Shown here one piece after another: positions 18,687 through 27,129 of a stretch of 64,000 nucleotides of DNA. The stretch is from Alcanivorax profundi (GTDB lineage: Bacteria > Pseudomonadota > Gammaproteobacteria > Pseudomonadales > Alcanivoracaceae). The number at the start of each line of letters is the position of its first letter. Position 1 is the first letter of the stretch. The translations under genes and the position numbers were made by a program. The notes beneath the pieces are model-generated. The model was not told the DNA's origin and ran no database searches. It saw only the letters and a list, made by a program, of their open reading frames with translations. Location: positions 248,001 to 312,000 of the forward strand of contig NZ_QYYA01000002.1 of NCBI RefSeq assembly GCF_003597125.1, written 5' to 3'.

Positions 18687-20270
18687 TTGATTTCTACTGC
18701 CAACATCACCATGCAATTTGGTGCCAAGCCGCTGTTCGAAAACGTCTCCGTAAAATTCGGCAACGGTAACCGCTACGGCCTGATTGGCGCCAACGGTTGC
18801 GGCAAATCCACCTTCATGAAAATTCTGGGAGGCGAACTGCAACCCAGCAGTGGCCAGGTCATGATTGATACCAATGACCGCCTCGGCAAGCTGCGCCAGG
18901 ACCAGTTCGCGTTTGAAGAACACACCGTGCTGGATACCGTGATCATGGGGCACACGGAACTGGCCGAGGTCAAAGCCGAGCGCGATCGTATCTACAGCCA
19001 GCCGGAAATGAGCGAAGAAGACGGCATGCGGGTGGCCGATCTGGAAATGAAATTTGCCGAAATGGACGGCTATACCGCAGAGGCTCGGGCAGGGGATCTG
19101 CTACTTGGGCTCGGGATTCCGGAAGAACAGCACGCCGGCCCCATGACCGCCGTAGCCCCCGGCTGGAAACTGCGGGTATTGCTTGCCCAGGCACTGTTCT
19201 CTGACCCGGACGTGCTGTTGCTGGACGAACCGACCAACCACCTCGACATCCACACCATTCGCTGGCTGGAAAATATTCTGGTGGCGCGATCCAGCACCAT
19301 GATCATCATCTCTCACGACCGCCACTTCCTGAACAGCGTCTGTACCCACATGGCAGATCTGGACTATGGCGAGCTTCGCCTGTTCCCGGGTAACTACGAT
19401 GAGTACATGACTGCTGCCACCGCTGCACGCGAACGCCTGCATGCGGACAACGCCAAGAAGAAGAAGGAAATCGCCGAGCTGCAAAGCTTCGTGAGCCGCT
19501 TCTCTGCCAATGCCTCCAAGGCAAAGCAGGCCACCAGCCGGGCCCGCCAGATCGACAAGATCCAGCTCGAAGAGGTCAAACCCTCCAGCCGGGTCAGCCC
19601 TTACATCCGCTTTGAGCAAACCAAAAAACTGCACCGCCAGGCAGTGACTGTGGAAGGGCTGGGCAAGGGCTTTGAGGATCTGACCCTGTTCCAGGATCTC
19701 AACCTGCAGATCGAAGCCGGTGAACGGGTCGCGATCATCGGCCCCAACGGCATCGGCAAGACCACCCTGCTACGCTGTCTGGCCGGCGATCTGAACGCCG
19801 ACAGCGGCACAGTCAAATGGGCAGAAGCCGCCGAGCTGGGTTACTTTGCCCAGGATCACAGCCATGACTTTGCCGACGACATGATCCTGTTCGACTGGAT
19901 GGCACAATGGACCGCCGACGGCGAACAGGCCGTGCGTGCGGCTCTGGGGCGTATGCTGTTTTCCAACGACGAAGTAAAAAAATCCGTCAAGGTGATTTCC
20001 GGTGGCGAACAGGGCCGCATGCTGTTCGGCAAACTGACACTGACCAAGCCCAACGTGCTGTTGCTCGATGAGCCCACCAACCACCTGGACATGGAATCCA
20101 TCGAGTCCCTGAACCTGGCACTGGAGAACTACCCGGGCACACTGATTTTCGTGAGTCACGACCGGGAGTTCGTCAGTTCCCTTGCCACGCGCATTCTGGA
20201 AATTACCCCGCAAGGCATTCGTGACTTCAGTGGCAGCTACGATGACTACCTGCGTAGCATAGATGTCTGA
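18687..20270 (+). CDS. ybiT: ABC-F family ATPase (YbiT type)
   Basis: A 527-residue soluble protein with two ABC domains, each with Walker A ([18 protein letters not shown]), signature and Walker B ([11 protein letters not shown] twice), and the linker between them. ABC-F proteins act on ribosomes and have no membrane partner. Sequence and length fit E. coli YbiT (530 residues). The frame is open 45 codons further, but alignment to the family and AGGA seven bases upstream point to a TTG start at 18687. Confidence 0.9.
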   Translation: MISTANITMQFGAKPLFENVSVKFGNGNRYGLIGANGCGKSTFMKILGGELQPSSGQVMIDTNDRLGKLRQDQFAFEEHTVLDTVIMGHTELAEVKAERDRIYSQPEMSEEDGMRVADLEMKFAEMDGYTAEARAGDLLLGLGIPEEQHAGPMTAVAPGWKLRVLLAQALFSDPDVLLLDEPTNHLDIHTIRWLENILVARSSTMIIISHDRHFLNSVCTHMADLDYGELRLFPGNYDEYMTAATAARERLHADNAKKKKEIAELQSFVSRFSANASKAKQATSRARQIDKIQLEEVKPSSRVSPYIRFEQTKKLHRQAVTVEGLGKGFEDLTLFQDLNLQIEAGERVAIIGPNGIGKTTLLRCLAGDLNADSGTVKWAEAAELGYFAQDHSHDFADDMILFDWMAQWTADGEQAVRAALGRMLFSNDEVKKSVKVISGGEQGRMLFGKLTLTKPNVLLLDEPTNHLDMESIESLNLALENYPGTLIFVSHDREFVSSLATRILEITPQGIRDFSGSYDDYLRSIDV

Positions 20271-20289
20271 ACACAGAGCAGGAGCCCCC

Positions 20290-20610
20290 ATGACCGATAT
20301 CGACCAGACCACCAGAACCGAACTGGAAGCCGCCGCCTTCCGGCGTTTGCTGCAGCATCTGGATGAGCACAAGGACGTACAGAATATCGACCTGATGATC
20401 CTGGCGGACTTTTGTCGAAACTGTTTGTCCAAGTGGCTCTCTGCGGCCGCCAGCGAACAGCAAGCAGAACTGGATTATGAGCAGGCCAGGGAATGGGTCT
20501 ACGGCATGCCCTACAGCGAATGGAAGGACAAGTTTCAAGCACCCGCCACACCGGAACAACTGGCAGCGTTTGAAGCCAAACAGAAGCGCAAAATCCAAGC
20601 ATCCTGTTAA
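20290..20610 (+). CDS. DUF1244 domain protein
   Basis: A 106-residue protein of the widely conserved DUF1244 family, recognised by its core LMILADFCRNCLSKW and the following GMPYSEWKDKFQ. Function is unknown. The ATG at 20290 follows GCAGGAG; a longer frame begins within the end of the ABC-F gene. It lies 19 bases after that gene and is likely co-transcribed with it. Confidence 0.88.
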   Translation: MTDIDQTTRTELEAAAFRRLLQHLDEHKDVQNIDLMILADFCRNCLSKWLSAAASEQQAELDYEQAREWVYGMPYSEWKDKFQAPATPEQLAAFEAKQKRKIQASC

Positions 20611-20620
20611 CACGGGAAAG

Positions 20621-20658
20621 CACAAAGGGCGCAAAGGTTACCCCCTACGCCCTTTGTG
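20621..20658 (+). terminator. Probable terminator stem after the DUF1244 gene
   Basis: CACAAAGGGCG (20621-20631) pairs with CGCCCTTTGTG (20648-20658). The stem is 11 bp and the loop 16 bases, but no T run follows, so termination strength is uncertain. Confidence 0.5.
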
Positions 20659-20730
20659 TCGATGCGACCTCAAATGAAAACCGGGCATCACATCCAGCGA
20701 CCCGCATAACACGGGCCGCAGGCAGGTAAA

Positions 20731-22638
20731 TCACTCAGTGATTTCCACCTCATACACCGCGGTGGTTCCGCTGACCTCATTACCTACGACCAGTAGCGGC
20801 TTGCCTTCCGGCGCATCGCTGGCGGGAATGAAGACCAGCCCTTCCGGACCCAGATCACCGAAACCGGCCAGGTTACCATTATCCGGGTCTTCTCCGTCCC
20901 ACAGTTCACGGCTGTTCAGGTAGTCCTGGAAAATCGGTGCGGTCGGATCCGTGATGTCATACACCATCACGCCCCCCATGCGTTCCAGCCCCAGGAACAG
21001 GAAGGTTTTTTCCCCCATCACACCGATGGTCAGGCCTTCCGGTTCCGGCCCCTTGGCATCACTACGGCTATCCATGGCGCCACTTTCGTCATGGCCACTG
21101 TTGAACCAGGTCTTGCAGTTGATGGACCGGTCACTCCCCAGCTTGCAATCGTCGCCGGCGAGGAACTGCTCAATGGCATCACCACTGTCGAACACCTGCA
21201 CACCGTCTTCATCCCAGATGGAGAAAGAACGGCCGCCGTAGCTGTACAGCGTGTCGTACATGATGCGATCACCCGCATCATCCTGAACCCCAGCGGCGGT
21301 GTACATCACCGGGTCGCCCGCCGCATCGGTTTTGTAGCCGGCTGTCCAGGTAATATTCAATCGGCCGAGCACATCATCATCACGGCAGTCTTGCGGGTCA
21401 CCCGCGACAGCACCACAGTAACCAAACACCGTCGGATCCAGCAGCGCACCCGCTGCCAGTTCACGCAACTGGGGAGGCATGTCATCACCACAGCGACGAT
21501 CAAAGCCATCAGTATGGACAAGGTGCTTTACGCGAAACTCTTCCACAAAGCCCTGGCTGGCATCCGGCTCACACAGCACCGGCGGATCTTCCGAATCATC
21601 GGCCTCTTCCCCCCAGTAGGCATCGTTATCCTCACCCCAGGCACGGGCATCCCCTTCGTTGGCGGTCACCAGGTAGGTGCTGCCATTGGCGCTGTAAGCA
21701 TGGATCGCATCCGGCTGGTAAAGCCCCACAACACCGCCCCAGGTCTTGATATCAATCACTTCATCATCATCGCTGGCATCAATACCCTTGCCGGCCTGGC
21801 TGCGGTCGATCTCTCCCAGAGGAAGAATGTCAGTGACGGTGGCCGTGACGATGTCGAGTTTGGCCAGCGCATTGTTTTCCTGCAGCGTGACCCATGCGGT
21901 TGCCCCATCGGCAGAAACGGCAATGTACTCCGGCTCCAGATCCTGGGCAGCAGACGCACCCGGTCCATAAATACGCACCCCGGCGTCACGCAGATCGGCG
22001 GCAGTGAAGTCGGAAAAGTCAGCGTGGCTCACCGTCAAAGAGCCCGTATCTGTCGCGTTGATAATGCTGATGGAGCCTTCCGGGTCCACGCTGTAATCAT
22101 CGTTGGGCTCACCTTCGTTGGCGGTTAGCACTGTCATGCCATCCGGCGTAAAGGTAATCATGTCCGGCTGGGGGCCGACTTCAATGCTGTCCAGCAAGGT
22201 CAAATCATCAGCCTGGTAAATGGCTACGAAACCGTTATCGGTTTTGGGGTCTGCTTCGATCGCAACCGCCACCAGCCCATTTTTTACCGCCACGCTGTTC
22301 ACCTCAGCACCGGCAGCGATGGCAGACACATTGATACTGCCCACTTTTTCCGGCGCGGAAGGGACACTCATGTCCAGCACGTCCAGTTCGCCCGCTTCAG
22401 CGTTAACCACAAACAACCGCTGGCTCGCGGCATCGTAAGCGGGAATTTCAGCTGCCGAAGCATCAAAACTGCCCGCCTGATAACGCCCCGACAACGCCAG
22501 CTTGATGGAAGCTGGCGTTACCTCTGCCACCGAATCACCGGTTTCGTTAGCACTATCAGTTTCGTTGTTGTCATCGCCGCCACAGGCAGCCAGCATCGCT
22601 GCCAGCGTGACAGCCCCCAAATAATGCCAGGATTTCAT
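20731..22638 (-). CDS. Choice-of-anchor-I / atypical alkaline-phosphatase-like lipoprotein
   Basis: A 635-residue exported protein with a lipobox (LAAC then GGDDNN, cysteine about residue 19) and an acidic linker. The body consists of repeated beta-propeller-like blades with LVIVD/YncE-like segments (VNAEAGELDVLDMS; TANEGEPNDDYSVDPEGS). Such proteins are often annotated as alkaline phosphatase because of similarity to an atypical cyanobacterial enzyme, but activity is unproven. It is probably anchored in the outer membrane or cell surface. A Pho-box-like sequence lies 72 bases upstream, which would fit a phosphate-starvation role. Confidence 0.78.
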   Translation of the reverse strand: MKSWHYLGAVTLAAMLAACGGDDNNETDSANETGDSVAEVTPASIKLALSGRYQAGSFDASAAEIPAYDAASQRLFVVNAEAGELDVLDMSVPSAPEKVGSINVSAIAAGAEVNSVAVKNGLVAVAIEADPKTDNGFVAIYQADDLTLLDSIEVGPQPDMITFTPDGMTVLTANEGEPNDDYSVDPEGSISIINATDTGSLTVSHADFSDFTAADLRDAGVRIYGPGASAAQDLEPEYIAVSADGATAWVTLQENNALAKLDIVTATVTDILPLGEIDRSQAGKGIDASDDDEVIDIKTWGGVVGLYQPDAIHAYSANGSTYLVTANEGDARAWGEDNDAYWGEEADDSEDPPVLCEPDASQGFVEEFRVKHLVHTDGFDRRCGDDMPPQLRELAAGALLDPTVFGYCGAVAGDPQDCRDDDVLGRLNITWTAGYKTDAAGDPVMYTAAGVQDDAGDRIMYDTLYSYGGRSFSIWDEDGVQVFDSGDAIEQFLAGDDCKLGSDRSINCKTWFNSGHDESGAMDSRSDAKGPEPEGLTIGVMGEKTFLFLGLERMGGVMVYDITDPTAPIFQDYLNSRELWDGEDPDNGNLAGFGDLGPEGLVFIPASDAPEGKPLLVVGNEVSGTTAVYEVEITE

Positions 22639-22709
22639 CGGTATCCCCTTCGGTTGTATTGGTACGCAATGGTGAACACTGCGTTTTACCGATCAGGGGT
22701 TAAGGTTGA

Positions 22710-22727
22710 ACGACATCCGTGTGACAG
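22710..22727 (-). promoter_or_regulatory. Pho-box-like sequence
   Basis: On the minus strand the bases read CTGTCAC-ACGG-ATGTCGT. These are two 7-base half-sites four bases apart, resembling the E. coli PhoB consensus (CTGTCAT-N4-CTGTCAC). It lies upstream of the phosphatase-like lipoprotein gene in the right orientation. The second half has two mismatches. Confidence 0.45.
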
Positions 22728-22827
22728 TTTTTTGGCTCAGCTCGGTACGCCACGTCGGGCAATATGCAAGGGCATCGCGAAGGAGAAGAAAAATTCCGGT
22801 TGCCCAACCCACAATCCACCATAAAAA

Positions 22828-22850
22828 AACGCGGGCCAAAGGCCCGCGTT
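22828..22850 (-). terminator. Intrinsic terminator of the 22.9-26.3 kb operon
   Basis: AACGCGGGCC / GGCCCGCGTT with a three-base loop, followed on the minus strand by a run of seven T residues, downstream of the BVMO gene. Confidence 0.9.
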
Positions 22851-22895
22851 CACCGGAACAACCACGGGAGTACACCACTCCCTACCCGATTCCCA

Positions 22896-24464
22896 TCAGG
22901 CGGTTTGATAGTCTTCTTCTTTGAATTCCGACATCTGGGTCGCGTACTGGGTCGCAAAGCCCGGATACATGGTGGCATTGAAACCATCTTCGGTGAGATA
23001 CCAGCTCTTGCAGCCGGAATTCCAGTTGGTTTTCGCCAACCGCTTCTGGATGCTCTTATTGAAACGCTGCTGGGCGTCTTCTCTCACATCCAGCATCTTC
23101 AGGTCTTCTCCGACAATCTTGCGGATGCCTTTCAGGGCATATTCCAGCTGCGACTCCATATACACCAGTGCAGAGTTATGGCCCGGACCCGAATTGGGAC
23201 CGAAGGTCAGGAACAGATTCGGATAGCCGGACACATTGATGCTCTTATAGGCCTGGGCGCCACCTTTCCAGTCATCGCCCATGACGCGGCCACCCCGTCC
23301 CAGCACCGGGAACGGCGTGCCGGAGTGGCTCACATCAAAGCCTGTGGCAAACACGATGCAATCCACCTGATGTTCAATGCCTTCTACTGTCCGAATACCC
23401 TCTTCGCTGATTCGGGCAATAGGCCAGGTAATCAGTTTCGCATTATCTTTCTGCAAAGCCGGGTAGTAATCGTTGGAAACCAGTACCCGTTTGCAACCGA
23501 TGGTGAAATCCGGGGTCAACTGACGACGCAACCAGCGGTCTTTTACCTGACGGCGAAGATGCCACTTGCCAATGCGCTCCGCGATTCGCGTCAGCGGCGA
23601 ATTCCAGATCACCGCCAGGGCCATGCTTTCATGACTCCAATACAGCAGTTCACGCATGGCCTGCTGACTGGCAGGCACCTTGCGGAACAACAGCTTGTTC
23701 CATTCCGGCGTGGAAAAGTCAGGCCGTGGCATCACCCAACCCGGCGTCCGCTGGAACACCTTCACGTGTTTGGCAACCTTGACCAACTCGGGAATGATCT
23801 GGATCCCGCTGGCACCGGTGCCCACCACGGCCACATTCTTGCCGGAAAAGTCGTAATCATGATCCCAGCGGGCGCTGTGGATTTTTTTCCCTTTGAAATC
23901 CTCAATGCCTGTAATCGCCGGAAAGCTGCAATTGGCCAGCGGCCCTTGAGCCATCACCGCCGCACGGCCGGTGAAGACAACATCCTTATCCGTGGTCGCC
24001 GTCCAGATGCCTTTCGTCTCGTCGAAGCGTAGTTCGGCCACGTTCTGCTCGAAACGGATGTGCTTTTCCAAGCCGAACTCCGCGACCAGGTGATGCACGT
24101 AGTCGAGGATTTCTTCGCTGCCGGAGAAACTGCGCGACCAGTTGGGATTCGGCGCGAAGGAATAGGAATACAGATTCGAGGGAATATCACAGGCCGCACC
24201 CGGATATTGGTTGTCACGCCAGGTACCCCCTACCGCGTTACCACGCTCCAGAATAATGAAGTCTTCGATACCCGCTTGCTTCAAGCGAATGGCCATGCCC
24301 AAGCCGGCAAACCCGGCGCCGACGATAAGAACCGACAGGGGTTTTTCTGGCGCTTTTTTTCTTGCTGTCGACTTTCTTCGGGCCGTCGTCTTGCGTGCGG
24401 CAGCCGCTTTCTTGCGTGGCGCCTTGGGTTTAGCCGTTTTTTTGGAATCTTCGGTCGTGCTCAT
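22896..24464 (-). CDS. Baeyer-Villiger-type flavin monooxygenase with Lys/Ala-rich N-terminal tail
   Basis: A 522-residue FAD/NADPH monooxygenase. The catalytic core has GAGFAG near residue 49, GGTWRDNQYPGAACDIPSNLYSYSF, the BVMO fingerprint FKGKKIHSARW, and a second Rossmann site GTGASG. Before the core lies a 42-residue, strongly basic tail of K, A, R, P and T that resembles a histone-H1 tail and is not part of the enzyme fold. The ATG at 24464 is preferred to an upstream TTG. Third gene of an operon after an SDR and a diiron protein. Likely converts ketones or similar carbonyls to esters; substrate unknown. Confidence 0.88.
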   Translation of the reverse strand: MSTTEDSKKTAKPKAPRKKAAAARKTTARRKSTARKKAPEKPLSVLIVGAGFAGLGMAIRLKQAGIEDFIILERGNAVGGTWRDNQYPGAACDIPSNLYSYSFAPNPNWSRSFSGSEEILDYVHHLVAEFGLEKHIRFEQNVAELRFDETKGIWTATTDKDVVFTGRAAVMAQGPLANCSFPAITGIEDFKGKKIHSARWDHDYDFSGKNVAVVGTGASGIQIIPELVKVAKHVKVFQRTPGWVMPRPDFSTPEWNKLLFRKVPASQQAMRELLYWSHESMALAVIWNSPLTRIAERIGKWHLRRQVKDRWLRRQLTPDFTIGCKRVLVSNDYYPALQKDNAKLITWPIARISEEGIRTVEGIEHQVDCIVFATGFDVSHSGTPFPVLGRGGRVMGDDWKGGAQAYKSINVSGYPNLFLTFGPNSGPGHNSALVYMESQLEYALKGIRKIVGEDLKMLDVREDAQQRFNKSIQKRLAKTNWNSGCKSWYLTEDGFNATMYPGFATQYATQMSEFKEEDYQTA

Positions 24465-24532
24465 AACGTTCAAACTCGTGCTACAGGGTCGTGTCGCCCG
24501 GCACCCGCCGGGCGGCTATGCTGACAACAGGA

Positions 24533-25465
24533 TTAACGTGTTGCGGTGGGTTCGTAGGTAAGCTCCTTCACCCATGAAGGCACCGCAGGCAAGGCTTTCC
24601 GGGGCACCATGCCAGTAATTTTCACCAGCGCATCCACCGGCACGTGGTACACCTTGTTGCTACGATTGGTCACCCAGCGGCCGTGCTGCTTGATCAACTG
24701 GAACCAGGGGTTACGACGCCCTTCTTCGGTTCGCCCACCAATACGTTCAAACTTCTGCATGGCCTTGTAGAGTTTTTCTTCTGGCAGGCCCATCGCAATC
24801 ACGTTATCGCGCATCTTGTTGAGCAGTGGCATATAAGAGGCGATACCCAGAATCAGACGGGGATCCATCACTCGCGCCATCATTTGCACCATCTTGATGT
24901 ATGACGCACTGCGACCCTGCATTTCCATCACGGTGAAACCCACGCCCAGATGGCGGGACTCATCATCGTTGATCTTCTCGAATGCCTGGTGGCAAACCGG
25001 GTCTTTCACGGTCTCGAGCAGGAAAGTACACAGGGCACCGTCCAGCGCGATTTCAAGCATGGGCACCACAGTGCCGAGTACGTATACAGGCATCTCATCA
25101 GCAAAACGATCCAGCCACTCGATGATGATGCGCAGGTTGACGTTGGGCTCCGGAATCTCATCCCCTTCCAGCATGCCCCAGCGACGCATCAAGGCCATCT
25201 CGGCATTGGCGTGTCGCTGCTCTTCTGCATGAAAGTAACTGTAGATTTCTCGCAAGGTATCGGTTGGGGCTTTCTTGGCCAACGCCGCAAAAGCCCGAGC
25301 CCCCACATGTTCAATCCACATAAGATCGGCCATGAACTCTTTCAGTTTTGGCCATTGCTCTTCGGTAATCAGTTCCGCCCCCGGGGCATCCCAGTCAATG
25401 TCTGACAGGGCCCACTGGGTGCTCTTGATTTTGGCAAGCATTTTGTCGAGGTCGATGGAAGCCAT
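24533..25465 (-). CDS. Ferritin-like diiron protein
   Basis: A 310-residue helical protein with carboxylate/His motifs typical of ferritin-like diiron enzymes: a Glu-His pair in WIEHVGARAF, EEQRHANAE (ExxH) and DDESRHLG (ExxH) spaced along four helices. It could be an oxygenase, desaturase or hydrolase; I do not recognise a characterised relative. The ATG at 25465 follows GGGAGGA. It sits between an SDR gene (31 bases upstream) and a BVMO gene (59 bases downstream), all on the minus strand, so a joint pathway is likely. Confidence 0.75.
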   Translation of the reverse strand: MASIDLDKMLAKIKSTQWALSDIDWDAPGAELITEEQWPKLKEFMADLMWIEHVGARAFAALAKKAPTDTLREIYSYFHAEEQRHANAEMALMRRWGMLEGDEIPEPNVNLRIIIEWLDRFADEMPVYVLGTVVPMLEIALDGALCTFLLETVKDPVCHQAFEKINDDESRHLGVGFTVMEMQGRSASYIKMVQMMARVMDPRLILGIASYMPLLNKMRDNVIAMGLPEEKLYKAMQKFERIGGRTEEGRRNPWFQLIKQHGRWVTNRSNKVYHVPVDALVKITGMVPRKALPAVPSWVKELTYEPTATR

Positions 25466-25496
25466 GATGCATTCCTCCCGGGTACAGGGTGAAAAA

Positions 25497-26330
25497 TTAA
25501 AGTTTGGCAGCGGCCAGACGGCTGAGCAGTCCGGCGCCACGGGTATAGGTTGCGGGCAGCAAACGCTTGGCGCGCCAGATCATGCGCGCATCGAACTGGG
25601 GCAGCACATGCAGCTGGCCACGGGCCAGTGCCTTGAGGGTGGTATCCGCTACCCCCTCGGCAGACACGCCCGTGAGTTCGATAATGCGATTGAGCACCGG
25701 CGGCACGCCGCCATGAATGCGACCCGCGCTAAATATGTTGGTGTTGACCACCGTGGGACACAGCACCGTCACATTGACGCCGGTGCCAGCGGTTTCAGCT
25801 GCCAGTGTCTCGGACAGGGCCAGCACCCCCGCCTTGGTCACGTTGTAGGGCCCCATCAGTGGGGCGGCGGCAAAGCTGGCCGAGGACGCCACGTTGATAA
25901 TCCCGCCCCGCCCTTGCTGCTTCAGCAACGGGGCGAAAACGTGACAGCCGTAGATCACGCCCCACAGGTTGATGCCCATGGTCCATTCCCAATCTTCCAG
26001 GGAAATCTCGCCGATGTTCTTGCCACCCACACCCACGCCGGCGTTATTGATGACCAGACTGACCGGTTCAGGCAACAGCGCCTGGGCCTGCTCCGCCAGC
26101 GCCTCTACCTCTGCACGCACACTGACATCGCAACGCAGCGCCCATGCCCGTCCGCCGGCCGCGGTAATCCGGTCCACCGTTTGCTGGGCGGTCTCCAGGT
26201 TGATATCGGCACACACCACCGCGCCGCCGCGCGCCGCCAGCGCTTCTGCAAACGCCCGGCCAATGCCGCTGCCCGCGCCGGTGACTACGGCCATGGCGTG
26301 GTTAATCAGTTTGTCTTGTTTACCGAACAT
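25497..26330 (-). CDS. Short-chain dehydrogenase/reductase (SDR)
   Basis: A 277-residue classical SDR: cofactor motif TGAGSGIG near residue 17, NNAG, catalytic Ser and YNVTK. It is clearly paralogous to the SDR at 28713-29549, sharing long identical stretches such as GAVVCAD, LVINNAGVG and PYNVTKAGV-like segments. The frame is open to 26567, but the ATG at 26330 follows GAGGATCGG. It is the first gene of an operon with the diiron protein and BVMO, and is divergent from the TetR gene. Probably oxidises an alcohol to the ketone used by the BVMO. Confidence 0.88.
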   Translation of the reverse strand: MFGKQDKLINHAMAVVTGAGSGIGRAFAEALAARGGAVVCADINLETAQQTVDRITAAGGRAWALRCDVSVRAEVEALAEQAQALLPEPVSLVINNAGVGVGGKNIGEISLEDWEWTMGINLWGVIYGCHVFAPLLKQQGRGGIINVASSASFAAAPLMGPYNVTKAGVLALSETLAAETAGTGVNVTVLCPTVVNTNIFSAGRIHGGVPPVLNRIIELTGVSAEGVADTTLKALARGQLHVLPQFDARMIWRAKRLLPATYTRGAGLLSRLAAAKL

Positions 26331-26393
26331 GGTGTCCGATCCTCGTTGAAGGCTGCCGCCGGTACGGGGCCGATGGCACAGCCAAACGTTTAC

Positions 26394-26415
26394 TGTTACA
26401 TTCACTGATGTAACA
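26394..26415. promoter_or_regulatory. Perfect inverted repeat, probable TetR operator
   Basis: TGTTACAT-N6-ATGTAACA has perfect 8-base arms. It lies between the divergent SDR and TetR genes and overlaps the predicted -10 box of the SDR promoter. A degenerate copy (TGTTACAT then GTGGCAACA) lies at the matching place upstream of the 29584-30513 gene. Confidence 0.65.
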
Positions 26416-26442
26416 ATAAAGCGAATGCTCGTTCGGATACAA
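26413..26442 (-). promoter_or_regulatory. Promoter of SDR-diiron-BVMO operon 1
   Basis: On the minus strand TTGTAT (-35) and TATTGT (-10) are 18 bases apart. The spacer holds CGAACGAGCATTCG (26422-26435), conserved in 13 of 14 bases in the promoter of the second operon at the same place. A motif in the spacer is a usual site for a repressor. Confidence 0.6.
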
Positions 26443-26456
26443 TTCGGATTACCCCC

Positions 26457-27068
26457 ATGGCCAGAAAACCCAAACAACAACGCTCCAAAGCCACCGTAGA
26501 CGCCATCATTGAGGCCACTCTGCTGACCATTGCCGACCAGGGACCAGCCGGCATTACGGCCCGTCACATTGCTGAGCGGGCAGGGATCGGCGTGGGTTCA
26601 CTGTACGAATATTTCGACGACAAGAACGCCATCGTGCAGGCCGCATCGGAGCGTTTTGTGGAAGACACCGTGGCCATGATTCATCCACTGGTGCCAAAGA
26701 TGGTGCGCATGGATATTCGCGGTGCCATCCATACCCTGCTCTTCAACTTCCGCGACTTTCTGGAAGAGAACAACGAGCTCTACCTGCGTTTTGCCCGCCA
26801 CGCGTTCAGCATGGACATGGTGATCTATCAGGCCCCCATCTCCCGCACGTTGATGGACTTCTTTACCCAGTATCTGATGCACCACCCGGAACTGCTGAAA
26901 CTGCCCAATATCCCCGGCCTCGCCTATTTCTATATCAACGGCGGCATCTACACGGTGATTCGTCACCTGTCCGCCCGAAACCCCACCCAGACCTTTGAGG
27001 AACTGGTGGCGGTGCTGGGGGACACGCTCAGTGGCTACGCCGAGTACACACTCAGCCAGAAGGAATAA
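26457..27068 (+). CDS. TetR-family transcriptional regulator
   Basis: A 203-residue regulator with an N-terminal TetR helix-turn-helix (about residues 12-58; GITARHIAERAGIGVGSLYEYF) and a helical ligand-binding domain. It sits between the two BVMO/SDR/diiron operons, divergent from the first. Operator-like sequences upstream of it recur before the second operon, so it probably represses both. No strong ribosome site precedes the ATG. The effector is probably a substrate or intermediate of the pathway (inference). Confidence 0.88.
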   Translation: MARKPKQQRSKATVDAIIEATLLTIADQGPAGITARHIAERAGIGVGSLYEYFDDKNAIVQAASERFVEDTVAMIHPLVPKMVRMDIRGAIHTLLFNFRDFLEENNELYLRFARHAFSMDMVIYQAPISRTLMDFFTQYLMHHPELLKLPNIPGLAYFYINGGIYTVIRHLSARNPTQTFEELVAVLGDTLSGYAEYTLSQKE

Positions 27069-27096
27069 AGAACACGCAGTAACAGGGGAAAGAAAA

Positions 27097-27117
27097 AAGG
27101 GGCTAAATCAGCCCCTT
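27097..27117 (-). terminator. Intrinsic terminator of operon 2
   Basis: AAGGGGCT / AGCCCCTT with a five-base loop, followed on the minus strand by TTTTTT, just downstream of the second BVMO gene and between it and the convergent TetR gene. Confidence 0.85.
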
Positions 27118-27129
27118 CCTGCAACAGTG

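Noticed and set aside
22764-24032. 422-residue open frame on the plus strand
   Set aside because: It lies wholly opposite the BVMO gene, has no ribosome site, and its His/Gly-rich translation looks like the reverse of a GC-rich gene.
25275-26408. 377-residue open frame on the plus strand
   Set aside because: Antisense to the diiron and SDR genes and low in plausible protein features.
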